Shown here in pieces: positions 9,979 through 20,757 of a stretch of DNA of 64,000 nucleotides (position 1 is the stretch's first letter; every line of letters starts with the position of its first letter). The position numbers and the translations under genes are program-made. The notes below the pieces were generated by a model. The model saw only the letters and a program-made list of their open reading frames with translations, did no database searches and had not been told where the DNA came from. The DNA lies in contig OY992833.1 of NCBI GenBank assembly GCA_963921425.1, forward strand, positions 16,905,738 through 16,969,737, in the 5' to 3' direction. The DNA is from Dryas octopetala. Taxonomy: Eukaryota; Streptophyta; Magnoliopsida; Rosales; Rosaceae.

Positions 9979-11898
9979 GTGTCAAACTTATTATTTACAA
10001 GAACAGAAATTACTATGTCTCAAAGACACCCCAAATTGACCCCTTCCACTTGTCTGGCTGACAGCTTGGAAGACTCTCTACTCCTTGATGGTGTTGATGA
10101 GGGGGTATGTTTGGTCGGAGCCATTATTGCAGATGTGATACCAAATATTGGAGGCATTAAAGGTGCTCTCCGAGCAGCCTGGAAAGATTATGGAAGTTTC
10201 AACATTACACACTGCAAATATAATCTGTTCTCTATATCTGCCAGCAGAGCTACTGCCAAAAAGATCCTAGATGATGGCCCATGGAGTGTCAGCAATTTTT
10301 ATTTCAATGTCCTTCCCTGGGCTCCTGAGCTAACACTCGATGAGGTTCCCTATCAAATGATTTCTTTCTGGATACAGATATATGGTTTACCATTACAGAA
10401 GATGAACATGGCAAATGCTAGAAAGATAGGTGCTGATATTGGTCAAGTGCTAGAAGTTGAAGATATTACGGAAAGCCAAGTTGGTGCTAGGGGCTACCTC
10501 CGCGTGAAAGTCATGGTCGACTCCCGCAACCCCCTCCCCACCGGTTTCTGGCTACCAAGATCTGATCACTACTCAATCAGAGTAGAATACAAATATGAAG
10601 GACTAAAGAACTTCTGCTATAAATGTGGAAGACTGGGTCACGACGAAGATGTTTGTGCTCGAAAAGATCGTACCGCTGACAGGGAGAATGAATGGTTGGG
10701 CCCTTGGATGCGCCGGGAGATCACAAAACGATTTCAGCCACCGTCTGATGGCTGGATATCAAATGCTCGCCGTCGACGACCGCGGCCGATGCAACACTTC
10801 GCCCACGTGCCACAGGACCCACCTCCCAATGAACTGACGGGCTGTCAGTCATCAGTTCAGGCGGCTACTCAGACTTCGGCGATGGGATTCCCTAGGTCTG
10901 CTCCTAGGATGGAAGCCCTGGGGCAGAAATCGACTTTGGCAGGTCCTTTGACGGTGGATGGGACTTATACCTGCTCAAAGATCCTAGCAAAAGGATCTGC
11001 TGTTAGTACGGGGAAGGGTTCAAATTATGGAGTTTCTCACCAATTCCCAAGTAGCAATGGCTTCCATGGAGTTTTAACTATTGCTCTTACTCATCGTGAT
11101 TGGGCCACAAGGCATGAGCATCTACAAAGCCCAATGAATATCTCAGATATCGGCCCAGCTAAACTTACCCTTGTCAGCCCCCCTCTGAACCCCAAAACCA
11201 AACAAATCCAACAAAAGCAAAAAATCCACCCATCCCAACAAGAACAAGAAAACCACCCTTATCCACCTCAAAAACAGCCCACACCAAATTACCTACACTT
11301 CCCCCCACTGATCAGAGACCCAGCAAGAGGAAAAGCTCCAGCCACTTCAGAAACTACCTTCACCATACCTACCACTGCTTTTCATGGAAACAAAACACTC
11401 ACCACCAACAAATTCTCTCACTCACAAAATATCATCCTAATAAACAATGCCTCCCTCACCACCAACTCAGAGCCCAACGAACCACCAAAATCATCCACCC
11501 CCAAAAGAGTAGCGGCCGACTCCCCCAACAGAAACCACAATCGGAAAAAGCCTCGCCTTTCTGAGCTTAAGGAAGATACTCTCTACGATACTCCTGTCCA
11601 ATACAATGTTGGGCCTCGTCAATCCGATAACTTGGCTCCAAGAGGCAGAGGAAGAGGTCGTGGGAGAGGTGGTAGAGGCAGACGCGGGAGATTATCTAGC
11701 AGGTATGAACCGAAAAAACCCATTGGTATCCTGGGTAGTGATGAGAATATGAGAAATCTACATGAGATTACTGTTGAGCTTCTTGACGATTGTAATGATC
11801 TACATGTGCCCTCTATGGTTGAGGATGAACAAGTGGAGGGGCACCCCCACCTCCAGGGCCGTGGTGGCTGGCCTAAAACAGCCACACGCCATCAATGA
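9979..11898 (+). CDS. LINE ORF1, DUF4283 / zinc-knuckle protein
   Basis: An intact 639-codon frame; a second in-frame ATG at 10015 (MSQRHPKLTPS) is an equally likely start. The N-terminal part (about residues 20-190) has the plant retroelement DUF4283 pattern, with DDGPWSVSNFYFNVLPW and the segment MISFWIQIYGLP. It is followed by a CCHC zinc knuckle, CYKCGRLGHDEDVC (C-x2-C-x4-H-x4-C). The middle is Pro/Gln/Asn-rich and disordered. The tail has an RGRGRGRGGRGRRGR basic RGG-like stretch expected to bind RNA. ORF1 proteins of LINEs package the element RNA. The stop codon overlaps the ORF2 start as ATGA (11895-11898). Confidence 0.85.
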   Translation: MSNLLFTRTEITMSQRHPKLTPSTCLADSLEDSLLLDGVDEGVCLVGAIIADVIPNIGGIKGALRAAWKDYGSFNITHCKYNLFSISASRATAKKILDDGPWSVSNFYFNVLPWAPELTLDEVPYQMISFWIQIYGLPLQKMNMANARKIGADIGQVLEVEDITESQVGARGYLRVKVMVDSRNPLPTGFWLPRSDHYSIRVEYKYEGLKNFCYKCGRLGHDEDVCARKDRTADRENEWLGPWMRREITKRFQPPSDGWISNARRRRPRPMQHFAHVPQDPPPNELTGCQSSVQAATQTSAMGFPRSAPRMEALGQKSTLAGPLTVDGTYTCSKILAKGSAVSTGKGSNYGVSHQFPSSNGFHGVLTIALTHRDWATRHEHLQSPMNISDIGPAKLTLVSPPLNPKTKQIQQKQKIHPSQQEQENHPYPPQKQPTPNYLHFPPLIRDPARGKAPATSETTFTIPTTAFHGNKTLTTNKFSHSQNIILINNASLTTNSEPNEPPKSSTPKRVAADSPNRNHNRKKPRLSELKEDTLYDTPVQYNVGPRQSDNLAPRGRGRGRGRGGRGRRGRLSSRYEPKKPIGILGSDENMRNLHEITVELLDDCNDLHVPSMVEDEQVEGHPHLQGRGGWPKTATRHQ

Positions 11899-14800
11899 TC
11901 CACATCTCATGGAATTGTCAGGGTCTGGGGCAGCCCCTGACAATCCAAAGGTTGGGAGCCTTAATTCAATCCCATGCCCCCTCCATTGTATTCCTAATGG
12001 AGACTAGACAGAACTCCTTCAGAATTAACCAAATTAGAAGGAAGATGGGCTATTATAAAGGTATCATGGTGGATCCGATTGGGTTATCGGGAGGATTGGC
12101 TCTCTGGTGGAAGCCGACTGTGGAGGTTACTTGTCTCTATGCCACCAAAAACTTAATTGACTCTCACATCAGAATTAAATCTGATGGAAGTCAATACAGA
12201 GCATCTTGGGTGTACGGGCCACCACACCAACGAGAAAAAGAGGTTTTTTGGTCATCTATAAACAATTTGGCTCTTGATGATGGCATCCCATGGGTGTGAA
12301 TTGGGGATTTTAACGAGTTTCTTGGTAATCATGAGAAAGATGGCGGACGTCCTTGGTCCTGGAGCCGTCGCCGTCTATTAAGAGAATTTATGGACAATAA
12401 TGGGCTAATTGATATTGGTTATAGTGGCCAAAAGTTTACTTGGCACAACAATCATGCTGATGGGTCTCTGATCAAGGAAAGACTGGACAGGGGATTAGTT
12501 AATGATGAATGGCTCTCCAAATGGCCGGACTCCCATATCATACATGAGGCTCGACTTGGGTCGAACCACTACCCTATCACTCTCACGATCTCACCACCTT
12601 CGAAAAAGGGCAAGAAAACTTTTAAATTTGAGGCTGCCTGGGCTGATGACCAAGATTGTGCAAACATTATTCTGAATGGGTGGAGGCAGCATAATGATCA
12701 AAATGCTTTCAACTCATGGGAGAAGAACCTCAGAGATTGTAAAAAACGTCTCCTACACTGGAGTAAGGAGAAATTCCCTCACAATCGAAAATTGATCGAT
12801 TCCCTCACCTCAGAACTGAATCGCCTGCAGTCACTTCCAATTGCCAACTCCAATCATGATCGTGAACATCAGATCAAGTCTGAAATCAGTACTCTTTGGT
12901 CCCTGGAAGAAAAATTTTGGAAACAAAGATCGCGGATCCAATGGTTGAATGCGGGTAATGCCAACTCTAAATTCTTCCATCTATCTACTATACAGCGTCG
13001 CAACCATAATCGAATTCAACGGCTGGAAGTAACAGATGGGGTATGGATTAGTGATGAGATTGGTATCAGGATAGAATTTGAGAAGTATTATGGGGACATC
13101 TTTTGTTCTTCTGGTAATCGGAATTGGGGCTCTTCTCTCAACAATATTCATGCTAATGTCACACAGAGCATGAACTCCCAGCTAATTTGTCCTTTCACGG
13201 TTGAGGAAGTTCACTTGGCAGTAAAACAATTGGGGTCACTTAAAGCCCCTGGTCCTGACGGTTTCCCAGGCTTTTTTTATCACAAATATTGGGAAACGGT
13301 TTGCTCCACGATCAATGCAGCTGTGAATTGTTTCTACCTGCGTGAGGCCCCCATCCACCAGTTAAACAAGACGAATATTGTCTTAGTTCCCAAGATTCCA
13401 AATCCTTCTTCTGTCAACCACTTCCGGCCGATAAGCCTCTGCAACAATTCCTACAAAATCCTCTCAAAGCTCCTAGCAAATCGACTAAAGAGTTTATTAC
13501 CAACTTTGATTTCTGAGCATCAAAATGCTTTTGTTCCTGGTCGCCTCATACAAGACAACTTGCTTCTAGCTCATGAGGCGTTCCATTACATGCGGCTAAA
13601 GAAATCCACCAATCACTTTGAGATGGGGCTGAAGCTCGACATGAAAAAGGCGTATGACCTTGTTGAATGGGATTTCCTTGAAGCTGCCTTACTGAAATTC
13701 GGGTTTGACCGTGGGTGGACTAGCCTTGTCCTTGACTGTGTCAAAATAGTATCATTCTCTGTTGTGCTTAATGGTAAGGCTGGTAGCTATTTTACTCCCT
13801 CACGTGGGTTGAGACAGGGAGACCCACTTTCTCCCTACCTCTTCATTCTGGTTAGTGAGGTATTATCTAGAAATATAATTGCTGCCTGTGATGAGGGAAA
13901 ACTACTGGGTATCAAATTGACGAGAAGCTGCCCCGTCCTCAGCCACTTGTTATTTGCGGATGACTCACTGTTTTTCTTGAGGGCTTCCACTGAGAATTGC
14001 AGATCACTCTTATCCATCATTGATGAATACTGTACGGCATCGGGACAACGAATAAACTTACAAAAATCCAGCTTGTATTTCTCCCCAAACACTCCACTTG
14101 AACTACAGAGCTCTATTGCCTCCCTCTTCAACATTCCAAGAACTGAGAACCCAGGGAATTACTTGGGTTTACCTATTTTATGGGGTCGCTCAAAGCGAGA
14201 AGCCCTGTCGTACATAAAAGATCGTGTGCTTAAAAAGATTGAAGGATGGAAGCAATGCTCTCTCTCACAAGCAGGGCGTGAAGTGTTAATCAAAGCAGTG
14301 GCTACGGCTGTCCCTACGTACCCTATGTCATGTTTCTTACTCCCTTCCTCCTTATGCAGAGATGTCAACTCGGCTTTGGCCAAGTTCTGGTGGGGTCATA
14401 ATGATACTGGCGGTAAGATTCATTGGCTGTCATGGACAAAACTTTGCACTGCCAAAAATGTTGGAGGTATGGGCTTTCGAGACTTGGAAAGCTTTAATAA
14501 AGCTTTACTGGCAAAACAATGTTGGAGAGTGATCAAGAACCCAAATGCCCTATGGGCTCGTATCCTTAAAGCCCGTTATTTCCCAGATATGGATTTTCTA
14601 ATGGCTAAGATAGGGTCCAGAGCTTCTTGGGCATGGAGTAGCCTCATGGCCGGTAGAGATATCATTGATAAAGGGGCTCGTTGGCAGGTGCATAATGGTA
14701 GATCGATCCAGGTATGGTCGGACAAGTGGCTTACTACTTCCCCTGATGGTTTATTGAAGCCAACTGATACTAGAAACCGCTTCACTCCCCTGAGTCTTTG

Positions 14801-15946
14801 TAGAATCATCGATCAAGATACCAGACAATGGGATTTATCCTCCATTCTCCCTTTTATTTCCCCCCGAGATGTTAAGGCTATCCTTGCTACCCCCATTGGA
14901 GACCACTCTAGGGATGACCGAATGATTTGGCCAACGACCAAAACGGGGAAGTATAGCGTCAAATCTGGTTACCATTGGCTAAACTCCTCTCTACATGCTC
15001 CCTCCCACAACAGACCTAGTGGCTCTCACTCCCTTGACTTGAGAATCTGGAAGCTGCTATGGGGTACAAATGCTCCCCCAAAAATTCTTCATTTCTTGTG
15101 GAAAGTTTTAACTAATGCTGTGCCTTGTATGCGGAACCTCTGCAAACGCAAGATCACAACTTCCCCAATCTGTAAGTTCTGTAATGATGCTGAGGAAACG
15201 GTGGAACACCTTCTGATCTTATGTCCATGGACTAGGCCAGTTTGGCACTGTGGCCAACTGGGGTTAGCTTTACTTGTTGGGAATTATGGAAGGAAAGATG
15301 CTTTGCTTTCTACCGTGGCTCTCTTCCTTCTCCTCACAAAGTCATTTTCAATATCAAGAGGGCTGTTGCTGAATTCTTGAATGCTAGAGCCATCTTATCC
15401 CCAATCTTGCAGCAAGTTCCTACACCAGCCCCCTCACATAGTGGACATTGGTCTCCGCCCACCTCCCCCTTTATCAAACTGAATGTTGATGGAGCATGGG
15501 ACAAATCTAGCTCCATTGCCGGGTGTGGAGCTATTTTGCGCGACCATACAGGTTCTTTCTTGGCTGGCCTTGCTAAGCATCGCTGTCTCCTTTCGGCGAT
15601 TGAGGCCGAGGCTTATGCAGTGGTGGAAGGCCTATTGCTGGCAAAATCTAAAGGCTTTCGTTATATCAAATTGGAGAGTGATTCTTTTAATCTGATTCAG
15701 AATATTAAGGGAGGTCTCCACAACTGTGAATGGAAAATTTACCCTTTTCTCACAGAGATTTACAAGCTTAGACACTTTTTCACTGAGATTCACTGGGGTT
15801 GGATCCCCCGAATTGCTAACAGTGTGGCTGACTGCGCTGCTAGGCATGGTTTAAGGAGTATGTGCATGGAGTCATGGTCACACCATCCCCCATCCTCTCT
15901 TGTGTCGGTTCTTCGCAACGATGGACTCCCCTGCCCCCCCCACTAA
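11895..15946 (+). pseudogene. LINE ORF2 (endonuclease-RT-RNase H), nonsense and frameshift mutations
   Basis: The frame starts at 11895 with MIHISWNCQGLG, the endonuclease/exonuclease/phosphatase N-terminus (catalytic-type N and, at FLMETR, E). A TGA at 12297-12299 replaces the expected Trp before IGDFNEFLG. The same frame resumes and runs to 15380. The endonuclease ends GSNHYPITL, with N where SDH-type motifs have D. Reverse transcriptase motifs are present: FRPISLCNNSYKI, AFVPGRLIQDN, KLDMKKAYD, LRQGDPLSPYLF and the catalytic LFADDS. The zf-RVT region follows (CKFCNDAEETVEHLLILCPW). Near 15240-15270 the frame shifts by one, and the RNase H domain continues to 15946 in the other frame with all acidic positions (LNVDGAW, AIEAEAYAV, LESDSFN, VADCAARHG). 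There may also be a small deletion at the shift. Confidence 0.88.
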
Positions 15947-16252
15947 TTACTTTGACTGGGCAGCCACTTCTGATGGGCATTCATCCACTTGATGAGGTCC
16001 TGTCTTCCATCAGTCCGGATTAATTCCAAGCAGCAGTGGCAGGCCGCAGCAATCTACCTATAGCTACAGACTTATCTATCTTCCACTGTTTTCATTTTGT
16101 TGTTTCTTAGCTTCCTCGTATATTTGCTTTGTGTTGTAATGTTTAACTTTTTCTTGGGTTTTAAGAGCCTGGGTTCCATCCCCTCTTACTACCTTCCCTC
16201 CTATGTATTGTTTGCTGATTGTCTATGAAGATCACAATTCGACCAAAAAAAA

Positions 16253-17218
16253 GGTATGCTCGTGTATTCCTTCCACACATTCAAAAGAGTATGGATAACA
16301 TTAGTTTTGTAGTTGTTCACATTCCATGGTATTCCGTCATGCTTCTAATGAGGTATGCAAGAGTCTACCTTATCGACAATGGACATACATTCCAAAGCAT
16401 ACACCTTAAAACCAACTCACTTAGCAATTGTATTTATATCTTCTATTGTTTACTTGAACTTTGCCTTTTTTGTGCTAAATAGATTAGACCTTCAACAATC
16501 TATAAATTGAGTCAATCTATTGACTGAAATCGATCTATAATTGAGTCAATTTTTTGACCGAAATCTCAAATTTCTCTGTTTAATGGCCTAAATATTGAAA
16601 ACACCGTATTAAGTAATACAGTAAGTCACCATAATTCAAGGCCATGCACATGCTATTCTTGGTTATGACCTATGCCTCTCCTTAAGTGTACATAAACATT
16701 CGGATGCATTTTGTCCCACTTATTAATTGTTTTCTTTCCAACTAGAAGTCCTGCAATCACAGAGATTATGTGACATGCATAACCTTGAGGCATTGACAAT
16801 GATTATGTGACATGCATTATGACATCCATACCAACAATACCAATTTAATTTAAAGCATATAAACACATTTACAACAATTTGCAAATATTTAGTTGTCTAC
16901 TAATCTGTCAGAAAAGTAGATGTAAGCAGTACCTATATGAACACATACACAAAATTAAAGATAAAAGGAAAAGAAAAAGAAAGATGGAAAGGCCAAAAAG
17001 AGAAGGCCTCTGCTTTTACCTAAAAGCAATTCCATGAGGACCAAGACAATCAAATATTCAACAACATCCACACTCAATTTCATATTTTAGCCCCTGCAAA
17101 GTAAAAATCCTAGCTCCGCTCCTGTGGAGGAGGGAGAAGCTGGTCACCTCTCTCTAGCTAGCACACAGACCCTCTCCTTCCTCGCTGGAGCCACTGGCAC
17201 ACCATTCTAGCACTGGCC

Positions 17219-17249
<31 letters not shown>

Positions 17250-17580
17250 GACACTTTTCTCTTTGACTTGAAGCCACCACAAAGCGTGAGGTGCCAACAG
17301 GGCCTTCCCTAAGGGGAGGCAAGTACGCGGTTATCATGGCCCCCAAAATTTTATAGGCCGCTTATATAATATGTTAGGCTGATAAACTCAACTAATATAA
17401 AAATAATTTTCAAACTCTAATTTTTGAGTACTGAACAAAAAAATAACATAAATGTACATAAAGAACGATGACTTCATTTTTATGGTTTGGCTCGAATGCC
17501 CTAAATTTCATGATCCGTGACAACGATTCAACAGGGAAGGGAGGGTTGGTGCTCGTGAGGGTGGCCTCCTTGGCTCCTGA
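16253..17580. other. Intergenic, repeat-rich; no gene
   Basis: Holds a two-unit minisatellite at about 16498-16566 (ATCTATAAATTGAGTCAAT / ATCTATAATTGAGTCAAT), a duplicated GATTATGTGACATGCAT near 16762 and 16800, and a (TC)n run at 17224-17249. A TTTAGCCCCTGCAAAGTAAA...GCTCCGCTCCTG motif at 17085-17125 looks like one end of a decayed hAT-type element. Confidence 0.5.
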
Positions 17581-18446
17581 GGCCTTGTACTATACAGCCG
17601 GAAAGTGTGACCCAAAACCCAATTTGGGCACCAAATGGGTCACAACACGCCACTATGGGCGAGAAAGTGTAACCAAAAGCCCCTAAGACCCAAAGTGTGA
17701 TCTAGATAGGGGTCACACTGAAACCTATTTGTGGTGAAACCCAAAATGTGTTGGCACACCACGTGAAGAGAAAAGGAGGAGAGAGAAGTCGGCTGACACC
17801 ACTGCATGGTCGGGCCCCGCATGTCGGCTGAAGTTGACCACTCCCTGGCGCGCGCGTGTGAGGCACGAACGACTTTTCTTATTTGACCGTTGGTGGATCA
17901 ATGACTCTGGTTGATCTAAAATGGCTCTTGATTGTTTTTTTTTTTTTTTTAAATGAGGCGCTCAGATGATTGGACCGTTGGAAATCAACGGCCCAGATCG
18001 CTCTCAAAATTTTTTTTAAAACAAAAACTCGTAAAAATAGTAGAAAAATCTTAAAAAATTCTAGAAAATTTTTAAAAAATCCACATCCTCTTCGATGGCC
18101 ATATTCCCCAAAATTATATATATATATATATATATCTCATACACCATTCATAGTTTTTCTCACAAATTTCAATCTTCATAATATATTTAATATTGACCTT
18201 ATTTTAAAGATCTTATTAAAATAAAATCAACAATGTAATTTTTATAAATATTTGAGTTATAAATTATATATTAAATATCACTTAATAAATATTAACCATA
18301 TTTTAAATAAGTATAAAATACTAAGACCCAAAATGAGTTTCTGCACCATGATAGAGAAAAAATAAGTCTCAAGCACTATTTGAGACTCAAAATGGGTTTT
18401 GATGTCACTCTCACACTCTCAATTCTCACCATGGTAGAAGGCCTAA
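17581..18446. mobile_element. Probable MITE-like DNA element
   Basis: The left end GGCCTTGTACTATACAGC resembles the reverse complement of the right end, GGCCTTCTACCATGGTGAG. Both are followed inward by GTGTGA(C)... and CCCAAAACCCA/CCCATTTTGAG motifs. The interior is AT-rich with an (AT)n tract at 18115-18134. No ORF of note and no clear target-site duplication. The right end lies about 340 bp upstream of the TML start. Confidence 0.45.
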
Positions 18447-18544
18447 ATTAGTCACTTAGTAATGGGCAAGTGTTGTCAAAAACCAAAAAAATGTTAAAAT
18501 GTTGGGTGTTTATAGTATGAGTGCCCTAAGAAAACCAAAAAGAG

Positions 18545-18640
18545 TAGTGATGGGCCAACCCCTTCCTCATTCTGATCCATGTGAGGCTTGTTACATTCAT
18601 TTTGGCCCATATATAACCACCTTCCCCCACTCATCCATTC
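18545..18640 (+). promoter_or_regulatory. TML core promoter: TATA box and two TGGGCC/GGCCCA motifs
   Basis: A TATATAA at 18610-18616 lies 170 bp before the ATG. Site II-like motifs occur immediately 5' of it (GGCCCA within TTTTGGCCCATATATAACC) and at about 18551 (GATGGGCCAACC). Such TGGGCC/GGCCCA elements are common in plant housekeeping promoters. A CT-rich leader (18672-18697) follows. The placement is inferred from sequence only. Confidence 0.55.
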
Positions 18641-18786
18641 CGAGTCTTCCACCGGAGTCTCACCGAGTCATCTCTCTCAGTCTCTCTCTCTGTCTTCCTG
18701 CAACGAGGCCTTCAACCATTTCTAACCCAAACCCTGAATCCGATCCTTTACGATCCGATCCAATCCGAATTTGATCCAATTCCACC

Positions 18787-20757
18787 ATGTCGTGCTTAGC
18801 CCTCTCTCTCCAACCCGCCAACGGATCCGACATCCTGCTCCAAACCCGGGAATGGTTCCCACCCGCCCGAGCCCTCGTCGCCGTCTCCTCCTTCCGCCAA
18901 ACCCGCCTCGCCTTCGCCGCCACCAAACACCAACAACAACAACAACAACTCCACCAAAACAACAACAAAGACCACGCTGACGTCACCGCTGACGCCACCG
19001 CCGACTCCATCGCCTCCCTCGGCGACGACCCCCTCGCCGCCTCGAGCGGCCAGCTTATCGTTGGCGTGGAGAGCAAGTACCGAGTGGTGTACCGCCTCGT
19101 GAACTCCATCTACGTCCTCGGCGTCACCACCGCCGACCACGACAACTCCGTCAACGTCTTCGAGTGCATCCACATCGTCAACCAGGCCGTCAGCGTCGTC
19201 GTCACGGCCTGCCGCGGTGTCGACGTCACCCCCGAGAAGCTCGCTCGCAAGTACGCCGAGATCTACATGGCCCTCGACATCGTCCTCCGCGGCGTGAGCA
19301 ACATCCGCCTCGCCGCCATGCTCTCCTCCATGCACGCCGACGGCATTGCCAAGATGGTGCACTCGGCGCTCGACACCGAGAACAAGATCCGCGGCGCCGA
19401 CGGCTGGAAGGGGATCGAGGTGCATTCCCTCGAGCATGAGGCGGGCATCGAGGCCTTCAACAATGTGCAGTTCGAAATGCCGCCTGAGACCATTGCCGCG
19501 GGGGACGAGGTGGCGGCGAGCTTGGCTCCGGTGGTGCAGAGCGAGGAGAAGGACCAGAAGCAAGACAATGTGGAAGAGAATCAAGCGGAGAGAGACCCAT
19601 TTGCGGCGAGCGAGAAGATTAACCAACCCGAAGAATTGGTGGGTGGGTTCAAGAAGAATAAGGATCCTTCGGCGACGGATTTGACATTGGCATTGGCGAC
19701 ACTTGAAGTGACCACATTGCCCCCAGCGGAGGCGACCCAGTCCACCCATATTGCTGTGGAAGGGTTTGAAGGGGAGTATGGTGGAATTGAGTTTGGGAAT
19801 GAGCAGGCTTCTCTAGGTGAGACTTTTGAAGGGGTTAGTGGGGCTAGTGTAGCTTGGGGTGGTGGGTTGGATGCTTCTGAGTTTATTGGCACAAAGAAGG
19901 TTGCCAAGCAGCAAGGGCTTGGTGGGCTTGAATTGTTGCAGACTGGCCCGGATGCCCCGAAAACTGCTGAGGCAGCTGCGAGTGGTGCAGCAGCAGGTAC
20001 TCCTCTTGACAACCTTGTAGGAAAAACTGAAATGAAGGGTCCTGAGATGCACATTGTGGAAGAGATCAGTGCTGAGTTTAGAGAATCATTGCTTGCTAGA
20101 GTAGGATTAAAGGGTGTTGTTTATCTGAAAACTTTGCCAACCAAAACTAGTGGTGAGAAAGAAACTGAGTTTTCGTTCCGTGTTGAGGGAACTAGCCTGG
20201 TTAAGAGGTTTATTATGCAGAATTCTCGAGTTAGTAGTCTAGGCAATGGGATGTTTCACGTGAGGACCGCAGCCTCTGATGAGCCTTTACCCATTTTGAA
20301 GTACAGTGTGCTGCCTAGGTTGACGCCATTGCCCTTGAGGGTTCGTCTTGTACAACGTCATACAGGGAGCTTACTTTCTGTGATGATACAATATGTGTCA
20401 AACCCTGAGTTGCCAGCACCTTTGAAGGATGTAACATTTGTTGTAAAACTCCCCACTGATCCTACATTGTTGAAGGTGTCACCAAAAGCTGTATTAAATA
20501 GGTCTGAGAGAGAACTGAAATGGCATGTCCCTGAGATTCCATTGAAGGGAACTCCTGGTCGGTTGAGGGCGAGGATGCCTGTGGATTCTAATGAAGGAGA
20601 TGGTGGTGAGGATATTGAGGCTGTTGCTTATGTGAAATTTTCTTGGCAAGGAACTAGTTCATTGTCTGGGGTTTGTCTGCGGCCAGCTTCTGACAGTAAG
20701 ACGGACTTTTATGAGGTTAATCACAGGTATGAGAGTGGGGTATATATGTGCAATTGA
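18787..20757 (+). CDS. TML: TML, muniscin-like subunit of the TPLATE (TSET) endocytic complex
   Basis: A 656-aa protein encoded in one uninterrupted frame. The TPLATE complex works at the plasma membrane in clathrin-mediated endocytosis, and TML is its medium-chain, cargo-adaptor-like subunit. The N-terminus MSCLALSLQPANGSDIL begins a longin-like domain interrupted by a Gln/Asn/His-rich insert (about residues 42-60). It continues GQLIVGVESKYRVVYRLV...YVLGVTT to about residue 175. The middle (about 230-415) is acidic and disordered and has a DPF tripeptide (ERDPFAAS, about 269-271), the kind of motif that binds AP-2-type appendages or EH domains. From about 420 (MHIVEEISAEFRESLLARVG) to the end is the muniscin mu-homology domain, ending SWQGTSSLSGVCLRPASDSK. 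The ATG context is CCACCATGT. GC content is much higher in the first third than in the rest. Confidence 0.92.
   Translation: MSCLALSLQPANGSDILLQTREWFPPARALVAVSSFRQTRLAFAATKHQQQQQQLHQNNNKDHADVTADATADSIASLGDDPLAASSGQLIVGVESKYRVVYRLVNSIYVLGVTTADHDNSVNVFECIHIVNQAVSVVVTACRGVDVTPEKLARKYAEIYMALDIVLRGVSNIRLAAMLSSMHADGIAKMVHSALDTENKIRGADGWKGIEVHSLEHEAGIEAFNNVQFEMPPETIAAGDEVAASLAPVVQSEEKDQKQDNVEENQAERDPFAASEKINQPEELVGGFKKNKDPSATDLTLALATLEVTTLPPAEATQSTHIAVEGFEGEYGGIEFGNEQASLGETFEGVSGASVAWGGGLDASEFIGTKKVAKQQGLGGLELLQTGPDAPKTAEAAASGAAAGTPLDNLVGKTEMKGPEMHIVEEISAEFRESLLARVGLKGVVYLKTLPTKTSGEKETEFSFRVEGTSLVKRFIMQNSRVSSLGNGMFHVRTAASDEPLPILKYSVLPRLTPLPLRVRLVQRHTGSLLSVMIQYVSNPELPAPLKDVTFVVKLPTDPTLLKVSPKAVLNRSERELKWHVPEIPLKGTPGRLRARMPVDSNEGDGGEDIEAVAYVKFSWQGTSSLSGVCLRPASDSKTDFYEVNHRYESGVYMCN

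Larger units (their letters stand above)
9710..16252 (+). mobile_element. LINE (plant L1-type non-LTR retrotransposon), nearly full length, inactivated
   Basis: Contains a 5' UTR-like leader, ORF1, ORF2 and a 3' UTR ending in a short A-run (16245-16252) after TCACAATTCGACC. The domain order is nucleic-acid-binding ORF1, then endonuclease, reverse transcriptase, zf-RVT and RNase H, as in plant L1 elements. The leader has two copies of a GCTCTGTCC(T/C)(T/C)CTGTGGC word near 9849 and 9929. The exact 5' end is inferred, and I found no target-site duplication matching the sequence after the A-tail (GGTATGCTCGTG). ORF2 has two disabling mutations, so the copy is not autonomous. Confidence 0.9.

Noticed and set aside
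13835..14809. Minus-strand frames in the LINE
   Set aside because: Antisense shadows of the reverse transcriptase.
18660..20054. Minus-strand frames of 317, 157 and 149 codons across TML
   Set aside because: Mirror frames of the GC-rich TML exon; composition follows the codon bias of the sense strand.
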